From Allium sativum (taxonomy: Eukaryota > Streptophyta > Magnoliopsida > Asparagales > Amaryllidaceae), in contig CM060925.1 of assembly GCA_030737875.1 (NCBI GenBank), positions 482,173,514-482,237,513 on the forward strand: a stretch of 64,000 nucleotides of DNA, given 5' to 3'. Shown here piece after piece: positions 46,429-56,107 of the stretch. The notes beneath the pieces are model-generated. The model worked only from the letters and a program-made list of their open reading frames with translations. It did no database searches and was not told where the DNA came from. Position 1 is the first letter of the stretch. Each line of letters starts with the position of its first letter. The translations under genes and the position numbers were made by a program.

Positions 46429-46809
46429 CTTTCCACCAGCCCACTAATGGGCCTCCTCAAATCTGCCCATTAAGGCTCCCAAAACCTGAACAACCAACTT
46501 AAAAACCTTAAAACAGTGATTCCTCTCAAACCGCTGAGCCAAATTTTTAATGTAACCACTCTACAGAAAGGCAATCATCATTTCCTTTCCAATGACACAT
46601 GTCTCACCACCTGATTCAACCTGAGTCAAAAGTGATGCCCTGTACAAGACTGACAGGGGCAAAATGGTCACAAACAAAATTGGTAAAAATTATGAACATG
46701 TCTCCCATCCCCATAAGCAACATATTAAAATATGAGAACGATCCAACCGTCAAAGAGTAAAATAAAAATAAATTACGATCCTCCGATGCGTAAAATGCGG
46801 GTTGTTACA

Positions 46810-47158
46810 TCCTATCATCTATAAGCTCAAGTTTTAAGATCTACACTACCCAAGGATATACTAGAGGGAAGTCCCTAATCAAAGGAAGAAGCGACAAATG
46901 GAATGTCAAAGAGGAAATGCTTGTCAATATAATGCGGGTGAGAAACTTAAATCCCTTAGTGAAGTCTTTCATCTCACTTATCTTAGTTACTTTGGGAAAA
47001 AAAAAACTGTCAAGTGAACTAATCCAAAAGCTTACTCTAATCATATAAGTAAAATCAAACTTCCCCCTTTCCACATTTCTAGTCTTTACTTAACCAATCT
47101 TGTGTTCCTTGGCTCATTCGACTTATATTGTCCAACCCCATAAAAACTTACTTACCGC

Positions 47159-47199
<41 letters not shown>

Positions 47200-49232
47200 C
47201 AAAATTTCAATTGAAAAATGTTAATGAGGCAAAATTTTAGTTACAAAAATTTCTTATTGAACCATATATAGTTACTTTTATGAAATTTCCAAAATACAAA
47301 ATCCATTTCAAAACACATTAGTTTTTCAAAATTCTTGTTCTTTAAAACTTTACACATATGGGGTTTTAGCTCAAAGTGGTTCCACAAGTTTCCATAAAAC
47401 ACCTCCTTGTTACACTCTTGTATAGGAGCACAATATTTTCAAAAATCCTTTAACTTGGCTTTCTCCGAAAAATTCTTCATTAGAACTGAAGTCCAGTTAC
47501 TTACTTAAAATTCATGCAAAAAGTTCCAACATAAGGGCCACACTATTTTTTTTTCAAAAGATAGATTTTAGGGAGAAAAATATTCCAGTCAAACTAATCC
47601 TTCACAAGTCAACACTCGAGTTTGAGTACCCTTAAGAAAACTTACTTTCTTTCCCGCATTTGAGACGACTTATTATACTGATAGCTTGCTTAAGCCTCCA
47701 ACCAATCCATTGATGGTATATTCCCATAGCTTGTAAAAATTCCAGTCAAAACTATGAAATTCAATCCTCACTTACACCATGTGCTTTATCCAAAAATGCT
47801 ACAAATTTAGTATTGCCACATATACCCATAAGAAAACCAATCTCCTTTTCTCTTCTAGAGATGATCTTTCAAATACGTACTACTTGGAATATATATAGCA
47901 TAAAAAGAACTGAACCAATAATTCATAGAGATGCACTAAGAATATCAACATGACTGACTCTTCGGGTCGCAAGAAGTCTCAAAAATTAGTCCTGGCCCGA
48001 CTATTTTCTTCTTATAGTCAAAATAGCCCCAGAAATACTTAACATATATTAGGCCCGTAACTTTACCTTATAAGTCCATATGTCATATTAAAGCCTATGC
48101 CATTTTTTATGCTCGTAATTTACCCATTCATTGTAAATTAATATGTCATATGAGGCTTAATCATGATAATCTAATCCATACCCGGAAATACCTTAATCAA
48201 TAAGATTTTAGTTTCAACCCCGAGTTTCAACAAATAAACAGATAATCAAGCCGATCCCTACAGGGTTCAGAAACTACGACTGGGCCTAAGTGCAAAAGAT
48301 TCACTAATGCTAACATCACACCCTCTGGGAATTACCCTATCTATAAAAGACAACTTTATTAAGCCTACAATACAGATTCTTTACAAGATTCAACTTATCA
48401 TTGCTATAGCCCCACGTAGCCAATGCTTCAAAGGAAGAAGGGACAAAATATTCCAAAAATAGGAAAACTAGAAAGAACTAAAGATAGATAACAATCTTTC
48501 TTTCACACATCCTTGCCTTTTACCAATTCTCTTTTAATGTCGAAATTTATTACTGCTTATTGTTCCCTATAATCCTTTTGTCATTAGCATACTCATGTTG
48601 TCCTTTTACTTCCATCCTTAAATTCACCTTTTTGGAAGTTCCCTATTTAATCGGTTACTGAAAATGTTATAAAAATCTATTACCATAGTATAAGACAATC
48701 TACTTTATAGAAATCCGTTATTACATGATATTTCTTTTTAATTATCTTTATATTGGCAGTTAGTGCGCAATATGATAAAATTCCTATTCCACACCAACCA
48801 GCTCATTCTTGCAATGATGTTTTCTATGTTAATTTCAAACCCTACTATGGAAGTACATTCCTTATTCTTAACTAATCAATCTAGGTTATTCTTACATTTA
48901 AACTACTAAACTAATAAGGTAGTTCCATCCATGATTAACCCTTTTTAATATCTGTTTAGCAACAAGTTCCTTTTAACATCGTCTCTTCCCAACTACTAAG
49001 CTGAACGGGTTCGTCCATTATTCAAATTTTAAAACTATAAAGGAAAGCTTGGATAGAATGTCTATAACTCAACTAAAAAGATATAGATTTATAAAGAGTT
49101 AAAGAAAAGTTGTAACTGACTATAGGGGATATTTTATTTTCCAAAGTAACTTTTGATTTTTGGAAAAGAATGCATCTTCTTTGGAAAATTCTTTCTTTTA
49201 AAACAAAACTTTAGTGGTCTTGATAACCTTAA
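46810..49232 (-). other. Element B internal region, main part (noncoding)
   Basis: About 2.4 kb AT-rich sequence between D and the B primer-binding site, with a (TA)n run at 47164-47193. No gag, protease, RT, RNase H or integrase resemblance on either strand, and no long frame (the longest is a 77-codon minus-strand frame at 46841-47074 without recognisable motifs). Confidence 0.7.
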
Positions 49233-49244
49233 GCTCTGATACCA
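49233..49244 (-). other. Element B primer-binding site
   Basis: TGGTATCAGAGC on the minus strand just inside the 5' LTR. Confidence 0.85.
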
Positions 49245-50469
49245 AATTTAACACCCACATTCCTTAATGTCACCCATATGAGGATTTCATTAAGAAAGTA
49301 TTGAGCATTGTAGGTATAAAGACATAAAAATATAAATTTACAGCAGAAGAAGAAACTTTCATTTTACAAATACAATACCATCTTTCTTTCATTTAACCAA
49401 ACAGTTACAAATTGTCATATCTCAATATCTCAGTTAAAAACAACATCAGAGTAAAATAAGATGATCCCCAAATATAGCCAAAATGATACAACCTAACCTT
49501 GGGAAGAGAACAAGAAGTAATCCAATTTGAAGAAATCCATTATGACAAAGCTAACAAAGAAATTCGAATTATGTACTTTCTCTTTGCAAGCCTAGTGGAA
49601 AGAAAAGAGAAAGGAAGAAAGGAAACGGGTCAAACATAAAGCCTGGAGAGCTGTTGTGATTACCAGCTCGACTTGCTAAGTTAAGTAAAACAGATAAATT
49701 CTGGTACTAGTATCATAAAAGGGTAGGTGGCTATACATGTCTAACAGTGAACAATAACTGATATTAATTGACAATAAGGACCGACTATTCTTATATAAAG
49801 ACAATGATGATAACAACAATAATAATCAGCTCAGGTAGATTGACTGTTTTGCACTTCTATGGATTCAGACAGAAACAAGTATTAAGAGGGAGTTTTCCTA
49901 ATGCTACCCATTGATCGGCTCCCTACCACGTAAATATCCTATGTCAGCCCGGGCAGTAGGGTGTATCAGTCCCCAACCCAACAACTTATAGGTCACAGAC
50001 CTATTTACTGGCGTTACATCGTCTTATCTTCCCCATTTACTCACGAACGCTCATGACTCCGGCGGAACGCGCCCATACCCACCCTCCTTGTTTTAACCTC
50101 TTACTATCCAGATTAGTAAAGCATTCCCTGGCCCCTACCTAGTGCGAGGCCCCTATTCCAATGCCAACAGGGATACTGATTGATATGGGTTTCACACAAA
50201 TTGACACAAGCCAAACCCCCTAAGCTTGTGCCCCCAAGTAACTAGAATTTAAGAGTCCCCAAAACCCAATACAACAACAAGACGGGGGACCTCTTAACTT
50301 ATTAATATCAAGTTTAACTTAGCAGATTTAAGTTCATTAATAACCATGGTTGTAAATGACATTTCTCTGTAAATGTTATTCTGTGTACAACCCCTTCCCC
50401 AAAACAAGCACCTGTCCAGATGTATATATAGATTACAGTAGCTCATTTTACTTAATTTACATCTGGTAC

Positions 50470-51500
50470 TTTTATTTTCCATATCATGTTCTTACTTAAT
50501 ATTAGATTAAGTATAATTCACATGTTCTCCATTTGCATGTTAATTTCCAATTAAATATCATTTATTCCAATTAACATGTTTTCCTATACTGATTACTTAA
50601 TGTCATATTAAGTATAATTTATTCTAATTCATATGTTTCCCAAATAAGATTACTTAATTTCATATTAAGTACAATTAACATGTTTTTCATACTAACGTTA
50701 AATTAACTTACTTTCCAATTAAACGTTGAATGAACATGCTTTCCCATTTTGATGACAAATTACATATTTTCCGACATAGATGCCAAATTGTCATGTTTAC
50801 AAATCAGTGTCAATTAACATGTGATTCCAATATCAGTGCCATGTTAACCCAATTAAATTAACATCATCATATACATCCAACGAACATAAATGTTTAATTA
50901 ACATTTTCCAAAACTAACATTAAATGATCATAAATGACTTATTAACATGAATGGAACATAAACCTTTAATCACATGTTTTTCCCAAATTAACATGCAATG
51001 GACATAAACATTTAATTACATGGTTTCACAAATTAACATGAATGGTCATGAATATCAAATTGATATGTTTTCCCCGATTAATATATTCTCTATAATTAAT
51101 GTCAATAGGCGACAAATTTCGATATTCCTCAAATTAACATATCCTCTTTATTGTCAATTAACATAAGTGACAAATTACCATGTTCCTTAAATATACAATT
51201 CTTGATGTCAAATTACTATGGCTAACATGTTCTTCTTAATGTGTACATGTTTATCAAATTAACATATATAGATTAATGTTCATTACATGTTTTCCAATCA
51301 ACGCCTTGTTGACATATCTACAATTTAGTGACAAATAAATGTTCACCAATCAATGCCATATTAATATTAATGTTAAATTCATGCCATATGTCTATAGATT
51401 AATGTCAAATTCATGCCATATTAATAAGTCTACAGATTAATGTCAAATTCATGTTCAAAAATGACATTTCTTCTTAATATTAAGTTTAACCTATTCATGT
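50470..51500. repeat. TTAACATG degenerate repeat array, second copy
   Basis: Counterpart of 33900-34950; same unit order with scattered substitutions and small indels. Confidence 0.7.
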
Positions 51501-52052
51501 TTACATATTCTTCCTTTTTAATAACCCAATTTACAGTACAAATTTTAATATGCCTAATTTCCTATTAACGCTATGTCATACTTTTCTATGCAATTCAAAC
51601 GATAAAGGCATAACAATACAGCAAACAAAACAAACAGCAGAAATGGAATAAGGAAGAGAGATGTACATATAATCAGATAATAACCTAAAACGAATAGGTA
51701 GTTGAAAGTAAATAAAATAACATGTAAGAATAAATTTATAAACACTGTTACTTTTCAGATCTAAAATATATTTACTGTTAAAGTTCTTTTTATTTAGATT
51801 ACCACAACAACTGTTGTATCTATTTAACTTTACATTAGAAGAAATCTAAAAATCACAGTAATACTCACCTAATTGTTGTATATCAAGAAAAATCCTCTAA
51901 AATAGTTGTCTGAAGAAAAACTTGAATTATCCTTTTTAATCTATCTTCTAGCAGCATCCCCTCATTTTTCTTATTTAATTTCTTGAACATGGTTTGGGGG
52001 AAGAAAGAAATGAAGAATGTTTTTGTGTAGGAAGACGAGAGAAATAACCACC

Positions 52053-52062
52053 CTATTTATAG
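52053..52062 (-). promoter_or_regulatory. TATA box of the B 5' LTR
   Basis: CTATAAATAG on the minus strand; the other LTR has CTATAAGTAG at 35536-35545. Confidence 0.65.
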
Positions 52063-52190
52063 ATTAACAAGGACAATCTCAACCCGTTAGATATTAGGTT
52101 TTTAAGTCTAGCCATACACCTCAGTGAATGAATAATATATATATATAAAACAATCCAAATACAAAGCCACGAACCGAACCTGCATGTCAG

Positions 52191-52266
52191 TGGGTCGACC
52201 CACCACGAACCATGTCGACCCATGGGTCGACCTGCCTTAGACCTGGGTCGACCCATGTATCGACCC
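52191..52266 (-). promoter_or_regulatory. GGGTCGACCC palindrome cluster upstream of the B TATA box
   Basis: Perfect TGGGTCGACCCA at 52191-52202 and further GGGTCGACC and GTCGACCC words up to 52266, 130-200 bp upstream of the TATA box. The same cluster is at 35669-35748 and a related one at 55953-56029 in E. Regulatory role is inference. Confidence 0.5.
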
Positions 52267-52551
52267 AGTTCGAGCCGGGTCGCCCACTTACCGTTGCTTC
52301 CTGTGTATAATTAATTATTAGAATTTTAAATATTGTCTAAACTTCATTAGTTCATAACTTCATGACTTCATGACTTCTTCATATATTATCCGATTTACGC
52401 AAACCAGGGGTCTATCTAAACCACAATTTTGAGACGAACGCAAGGTAAAGTTGGTTTTACTCAATTCTCAATATTTTTGGTTAATATTCATTTTATCAGT
52501 TTATACCTCAATTAATTAATTATTGCTTTGTTAAAAAATTGGGTTTTTACA

Positions 52552-53181
52552 CTTGACAATAAGAAAAAGGATGCGAATTTCAAAAAAAAATCTTGAAATC
52601 TTTAAACAAATTCATGTCAATATTACATTCTTTGGCACCATCGAACAAATTCCACACTATGCAAAGTGTTTGAAAAAGCTATGCACTAGAAAATGGGCCA
52701 CTAACGTTCCTAAAACAACCTTCTTGACTGTGAATACTAGCTTTGTTTTTTCAAATCCATCAATTATAAGGACCCCTGTTGCCCTAAAATCAGTTGGAAA
52801 ATAGGAAATACTCACATCAGTCATGTCTTAGGTGCAAGTGTCAATTTTCTTCCCGACACTTTTTATTGTCAACTTGGGCTAAGGGAATTGAAACCCGTGA
52901 ACGTAACAATTCAACTAGCCGATCGATCTACTAAAAAGCCATTGGGTGTAACTGATGATATTTTGATTCAAATTGAACAATTCTATTTCCCCGTGGATTT
53001 CATAGTCCTAGAAACCGAGCCTATTTCGAATCCAAATAGCCAAATTCTAATGATATTGGGTCGTCCCTTCTTAGCTACCTCATATGATATCATTAATTGT
53101 AGGAGAGACCTACTTAAACTATCATTTGGGCATTTAACCATTGAATTGAATATTTTTCATCAACCCAAAGTGATCAAATAG
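52552..53181 (+). pseudogene. Element A protease region
   Basis: After the B insertion the Athila polyprotein resumes with LEIFKQIHVNI and IPHYAKCLKKL, the segment before the Athila protease. The protease reads LGASVNFLPD, LKPVNVTIQLADRSTKKPLG, FYFPVDFIVLETEP and ILMILGRPFLATSYDIINCR, a clear match in order and spacing. The residue before LGAS is Val (GTC) where the family has the catalytic Asp, so the active site is lost; there is also a stop near 52802 and a frame change near 52600. It would cleave Gag. RT does not follow. Confidence 0.82.
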
Positions 53182-53579
53182 GAGAAGTCAACATAATAGA
53201 AATATTTTTAGATGACACATCTGAATTATCTCCTCAGAAAACTTCTCTTTCCTCAATAGACGTGTCCACCATGTCTTTTGAAGAATTATACGAAGATGAG
53301 CTAAAATTTTAAAATGACGAATTTGGAGTATGTCTCGAAGGTAATCTTAGTTCCATACCATCGAATGAAATTGTTATTAAACACTCAAGTCTATGGGATT
53401 ATGACAATTTTCATTTGAATGGTATAAACCCTTGGCACGACAAAATTTTTGTAGGAAGTATTTTGATTTCAGAATTCACTAATATGCCTATTGTACCTCA
53501 CAAATCAAATAATAAATCATCGTTCATCATTTTTGATAGAGGCAAGTGTAGGGGCAAAAGGAAGCATCATTCATCATAA
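53182..53579 (+). pseudogene. Element A post-protease frame, unrecognised
   Basis: A degenerate frame with EIFLDDTSELSPQKTS, then a TAA, then FGVCLEGNLSSIPSNEIVI, PWHDKIFVGSILISEFTN and a basic end RGKCRGKRKHH. This is where Athila RT should begin, but no RT motif is visible. It may be the linker between protease and RT left after deletion of pol, or a remodelled end of a gag-protease element. Confidence 0.45.
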
Positions 53580-54980
53580 AACATTCATCATCATCGTAGA
53601 TTTCATTTTGCATATTATTTTCATTCGCAAATAGTTGTTAAATAGCATTTCATTTTACAAATCATTTTGCATCTCATTCACCTTTGGGTGTTATTCAAGT
53701 TTAGGAAACGCTTTTACAGTGTGGGCACTGTTTTATCCAAGTTTGGGGGGAGTCTGCATTGAATTCTTTTTATTCTTCTTTATTTTTTTTTCATTTTTAT
53801 GCATTTAGATAGGACCATTAGGTCATAGTAACACGTCAATTTTTTTTGGAAATGTGACTCATTTTAGATTGGTACAACGAAATAAGTTAACAATTTTTTT
53901 GATCAGTCGATAGTAATTTTTTTCTTTAACTAATATCGAATAAGAAATATAATGAATAGTTGAATTACGAGTGATAATAGTGTAACTAGCACATAGGTGG
54001 ATTCTTAGGTGATGGCCATGAAGTCTATTCTAATTTGCAGTCTTTGTTTAATAAGTGGAGGACTAAAAATACTTATATTGGCTTTTCGAATCTAGAAAAG
54101 TAAGATGTGTTAAGCTAAATTGCATAACTCACTCTTCTTCTTATGTTCAAAAATAATAGTAACCCAGGGGTATCCAACATTGCTTGTAAACCTAGCGTTG
54201 GTATGCAAACTCGCCAAGCTCTTTCCCAACTCTCACGTCAGCCCGCAGGCAGTGTATGGGTGGTATACCTTGGTTTCATTTTATGAGTTGGGCACCTAAC
54301 AATTACCGGCATCTTGTTGACAAAGTTAAACTCGGTCTACACAATCCACTAAGCTCTGTCAGAAACTCTCACGTTAGTCCGCGAGGCAGTGCATGGGTGG
54401 TATACCTTAGTCTTTTAAGTTAGGTATGTGTAATTAATCATAAATTTTAATTTTTATAGAGATTGAGAATAAGCAATGATGCCCAGGCACTTCTTGATCT
54501 TATAGATTTGACTAGCCATACACAAGGAAATAAAAATACCACTTTGCAAACCATGACAAGCAAATTTAGAATTTATTTCATCGCTGCACTATGTTATCAA
54601 TCGAACCAACTGGCCAAATTAGAATTTAACGTATGAAAACATGAATTATATTGAAATTTTATGACAAGTTGAGGAACCAAAATTTCTATTGATTGATTTC
54701 AAATTATATACTGTTATGTTGCAATCTTTTCTGAAACAAGTCATGTTTTCATTTACATGTGTCTATTGCATTCATGTAGTTACATTAGAATCTTGGAACG
54801 CTACATTTGGATTTTGTGGGTAGTAACTGCAGAAAATCGTCATGAGACTCGACTTGTCGTACTAGGACACCTAGAGGTTTAATGTCTTGTTGCACATGCT
54901 CAATGCAATCGTGTTTCCTACGAAAGTGTGGCATACCTAGTTAAGTTTTTCATTTTTATTTTACTCGAGGATGAGTAAAA
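53580..54980 (+). other. Element A 3' noncoding region
   Basis: T-rich, no long frame. It includes a second purine-rich patch (GTTTGGGGGGAGTC near 53740) and a 136-bp duplicated segment at about 54200-54430. Confidence 0.65.
54200..54430. repeat. 136-bp direct repeat in the A 3' region
   Basis: ACTCTCACGT(C/T)AG and GCAGTG(T/C)ATGGGTGGTATA recur at 54229 and 54365, with similar flanks. Confidence 0.8.
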
Positions 54981-54998
54981 GATAAGTGTGGGGGTATT
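54981..54998 (+). other. Element A polypurine tract
   Basis: GATAAGTGTGGGGGTATT immediately before the 3' LTR start TGATTAACATG, as in Athila/Tat elements. Confidence 0.65.
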
Positions 54999-55665
54999 TG
55001 ATTAACATGTAAAAGTGTTTATTTTATGCACCTATATTTCGTCTTTTTGTATATAAAAAATATTACACTACGTATTAATAAGTCATTTTACAGATTTTCC
55101 AATCAATTCTTATGCACTACCAAAAGCAAAGATACTGCAAACGTACAAGATCACTTTCCCATATTTATGAAGATTTACAGTTGAAGATTGCACATTGGGT
55201 TGTTTTTGGAGTCTAAGGAAAGTTCATGTTTGGAAGAAGAAATCATCTGTAATCTTATATCTCATCAATTAGTCACATGCCAAAAAAGGAAGATATGAGA
55301 GGAATAATTGTTAATCAAGAGGCACAAATATTCTTAAAGATACTCACAAGATATTCTCAAGATTATTTCCTCAAAATAAAGTCAAGGAAAGGGCTTGAGA
55401 TATGATAGAATAATTCTTGGGTAAACAGGCCCATATATGCATAGATTGGATTAGGTTTTTGGTTGGCTAATCTATCCTATAAATACCCATGTAATCTCAT
55501 TGTAAAACTTTATCCAGGAATTGAGAGTTTTCTTTTCTTTTCTATACTCCTATTAGGTCTAGTAAATTTGTGCAGTCTATTCAATTATATTTTTTAGAGC
55601 ACAGTTTGTTATTGTATTTATTTTTACCATTAGTGATTGACCGTCTGAGTAGATTCAACTGTATA
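54999..55665 (+). repeat. Element A 3' LTR, truncated by E
   Basis: Collinear with 4789 to about 5455; TATA box CTATAAATAC at 55477-55486. E begins at 55666 with TGTAACACCCC. Confidence 0.85.
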
Positions 55666-55952
55666 TGTAACACCCCGTAATTTTCAAAGACGTTAAAATT
55701 ATAAACTAAAAAATACTTAATTAAATATTGGGAACTAAGTAAAATGGATCGTACCATTGCGTTCATCTCGGAATTCTGCTTAAGATAAACTCTGAGTTTG
55801 CGTAAAACGGACATCATATGAGAAAGATATGAAGGTTAGAAGTTTGTATACATATAAGAATCTCATGTATAGATAAATTCAAAACAATTCAATTTCACAA
55901 AGTGGGAAAACCAGAAGGAAAGTGACCCGTTGGGTCTAAACCACACCTGGGC

Positions 55953-56029
55953 TGGGTCGACCTATGGGTCAACCCAAGGCTACGTGGGTCGAACTATGGG
56001 TCGACCCAGGTGAGGGTGGGTCGACCTAA
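55953..56029 (+). promoter_or_regulatory. GGGTCGACC palindrome cluster upstream of the E TATA box
   Basis: Perfect TGGGTCGACCCA at 55997-56008, variants at 55953, 55984 and 56018. It lies 70-145 bp upstream of the TATA box at 56098. Confidence 0.5.
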
Positions 56030-56097
56030 CGCGGATTTGGGCGAATTCTCTTTTCTGAATCTGGATGCGATGTTTGACCAGGTTTGTTGGCAGTAGG

Positions 56098-56107
56098 CTA
56101 TATATAG
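56098..56107 (+). promoter_or_regulatory. TATA box of the E 5' LTR
   Basis: CTATATATAG in a GGCTATATATAGGAC context. Confidence 0.65.

Larger units (their letters stand above)
36529..46809 (-). mobile_element. Element D: full-length Tekay-like chromovirus
   Basis: 10.3 kb, with LTRs 36529-39227 and 43940-46809, perfect 5-bp duplication TCCTA (36524-36528 and 46810-46814), Met-type primer-binding site and a polypurine tract. The internal region (4.7 kb) carries gag, protease, RT, RNase H, integrase and a chromodomain-like end in the standard Ty3/gypsy order. LTRs start TGTAACA(G/A)CCCGCATTTTACG, as in element C, and proteins match C closely. One reading frame runs from the end of gag through RNase H with only a handful of stops, so D is less decayed than C. 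Confidence 0.9.
43940..46809 (-). repeat. Element D 5' LTR
   Basis: 2870 bp, collinear with the 3' LTR. Differences include an expanded ACCGATCGGT minisatellite (45420-45740), a (TA)n run near 44638-44654, and about 60 bp near 45264-45323 that the 3' LTR lacks. TATA box CTATAAATAG (minus) at 46419-46428. Confidence 0.88.
18721..52551 (-). mobile_element. Element B: large non-autonomous LTR retrotransposon (LARD-like)
   Basis: B parts are 18721-19656, 33383-36528 and 46810-52551; the rest is nested C, C2 and D. LTR ends are TGTAAC...TTACA-like. A Met-initiator primer-binding site (TGGTATCAGAGC on the minus strand) lies at 49233-49244 and a polypurine tract at 36016-36032, fixing minus orientation. 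LTRs are about 3.3 kb and the internal region about 2.9 kb with no gag or pol resemblance, so it fits large retrotransposon derivatives. The flanks are cttat and cttga, a poor 5-bp duplication, but the Athila gag-protease frame joins across it, which supports one insertion. Confidence 0.75.
49247..52551 (-). repeat. Element B 5' LTR (complete, 3305 bp)
   Basis: The only uninterrupted copy of this long LTR. In minus orientation it shows GGGTCGACCC palindromes at 52191-52266, a TATA box at 52053-52062, the TTAACATG array at 50470-51500, and near 49915-50200 a segment also present in E and F LTRs. It ends in TTAAA where the left 3' LTR segment has TTACA. Confidence 0.88.
4789..55665 (+). mobile_element. 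Element A: Athila-like Ty3/gypsy retrotransposon, host of the nest
   Basis: Parts belonging to A are 4789-7309, 16471-18720, 52552-55665; everything between is nested insertion. The order is 5' LTR, primer-binding site with the Athila-type core GCGTTGCCGAGGA, long leader, gag, protease, long 3' noncoding region, polypurine tract and 3' LTR start. The 3' LTR is cut by element E at 55666, so the right end is not in the window. Without insertions the visible internal region is about 6.2 kb. No RT, RNase H or integrase is found between the protease and the 3' LTR, so A is a non-autonomous gag-protease form or has lost pol. It must be older than B, E and G, which interrupt it. Confidence 0.8.

Noticed and set aside
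46841..47074. 77-aa minus-strand frame in B, considered as a gag remnant
   Set aside because: No gag motif, no conserved position relative to the primer-binding site.
49233..49244. tRNA gene suggested by the Met-tRNA complement
   Set aside because: Only the 12-nt primer-binding site is present; no cloverleaf around it. Same for 23390, 43925 and 58206.
53735..53750. Purine-rich patch considered as the A polypurine tract
   Set aside because: It is not followed by the LTR start; the tract at 54981-54998 is. It may be an internal secondary tract.
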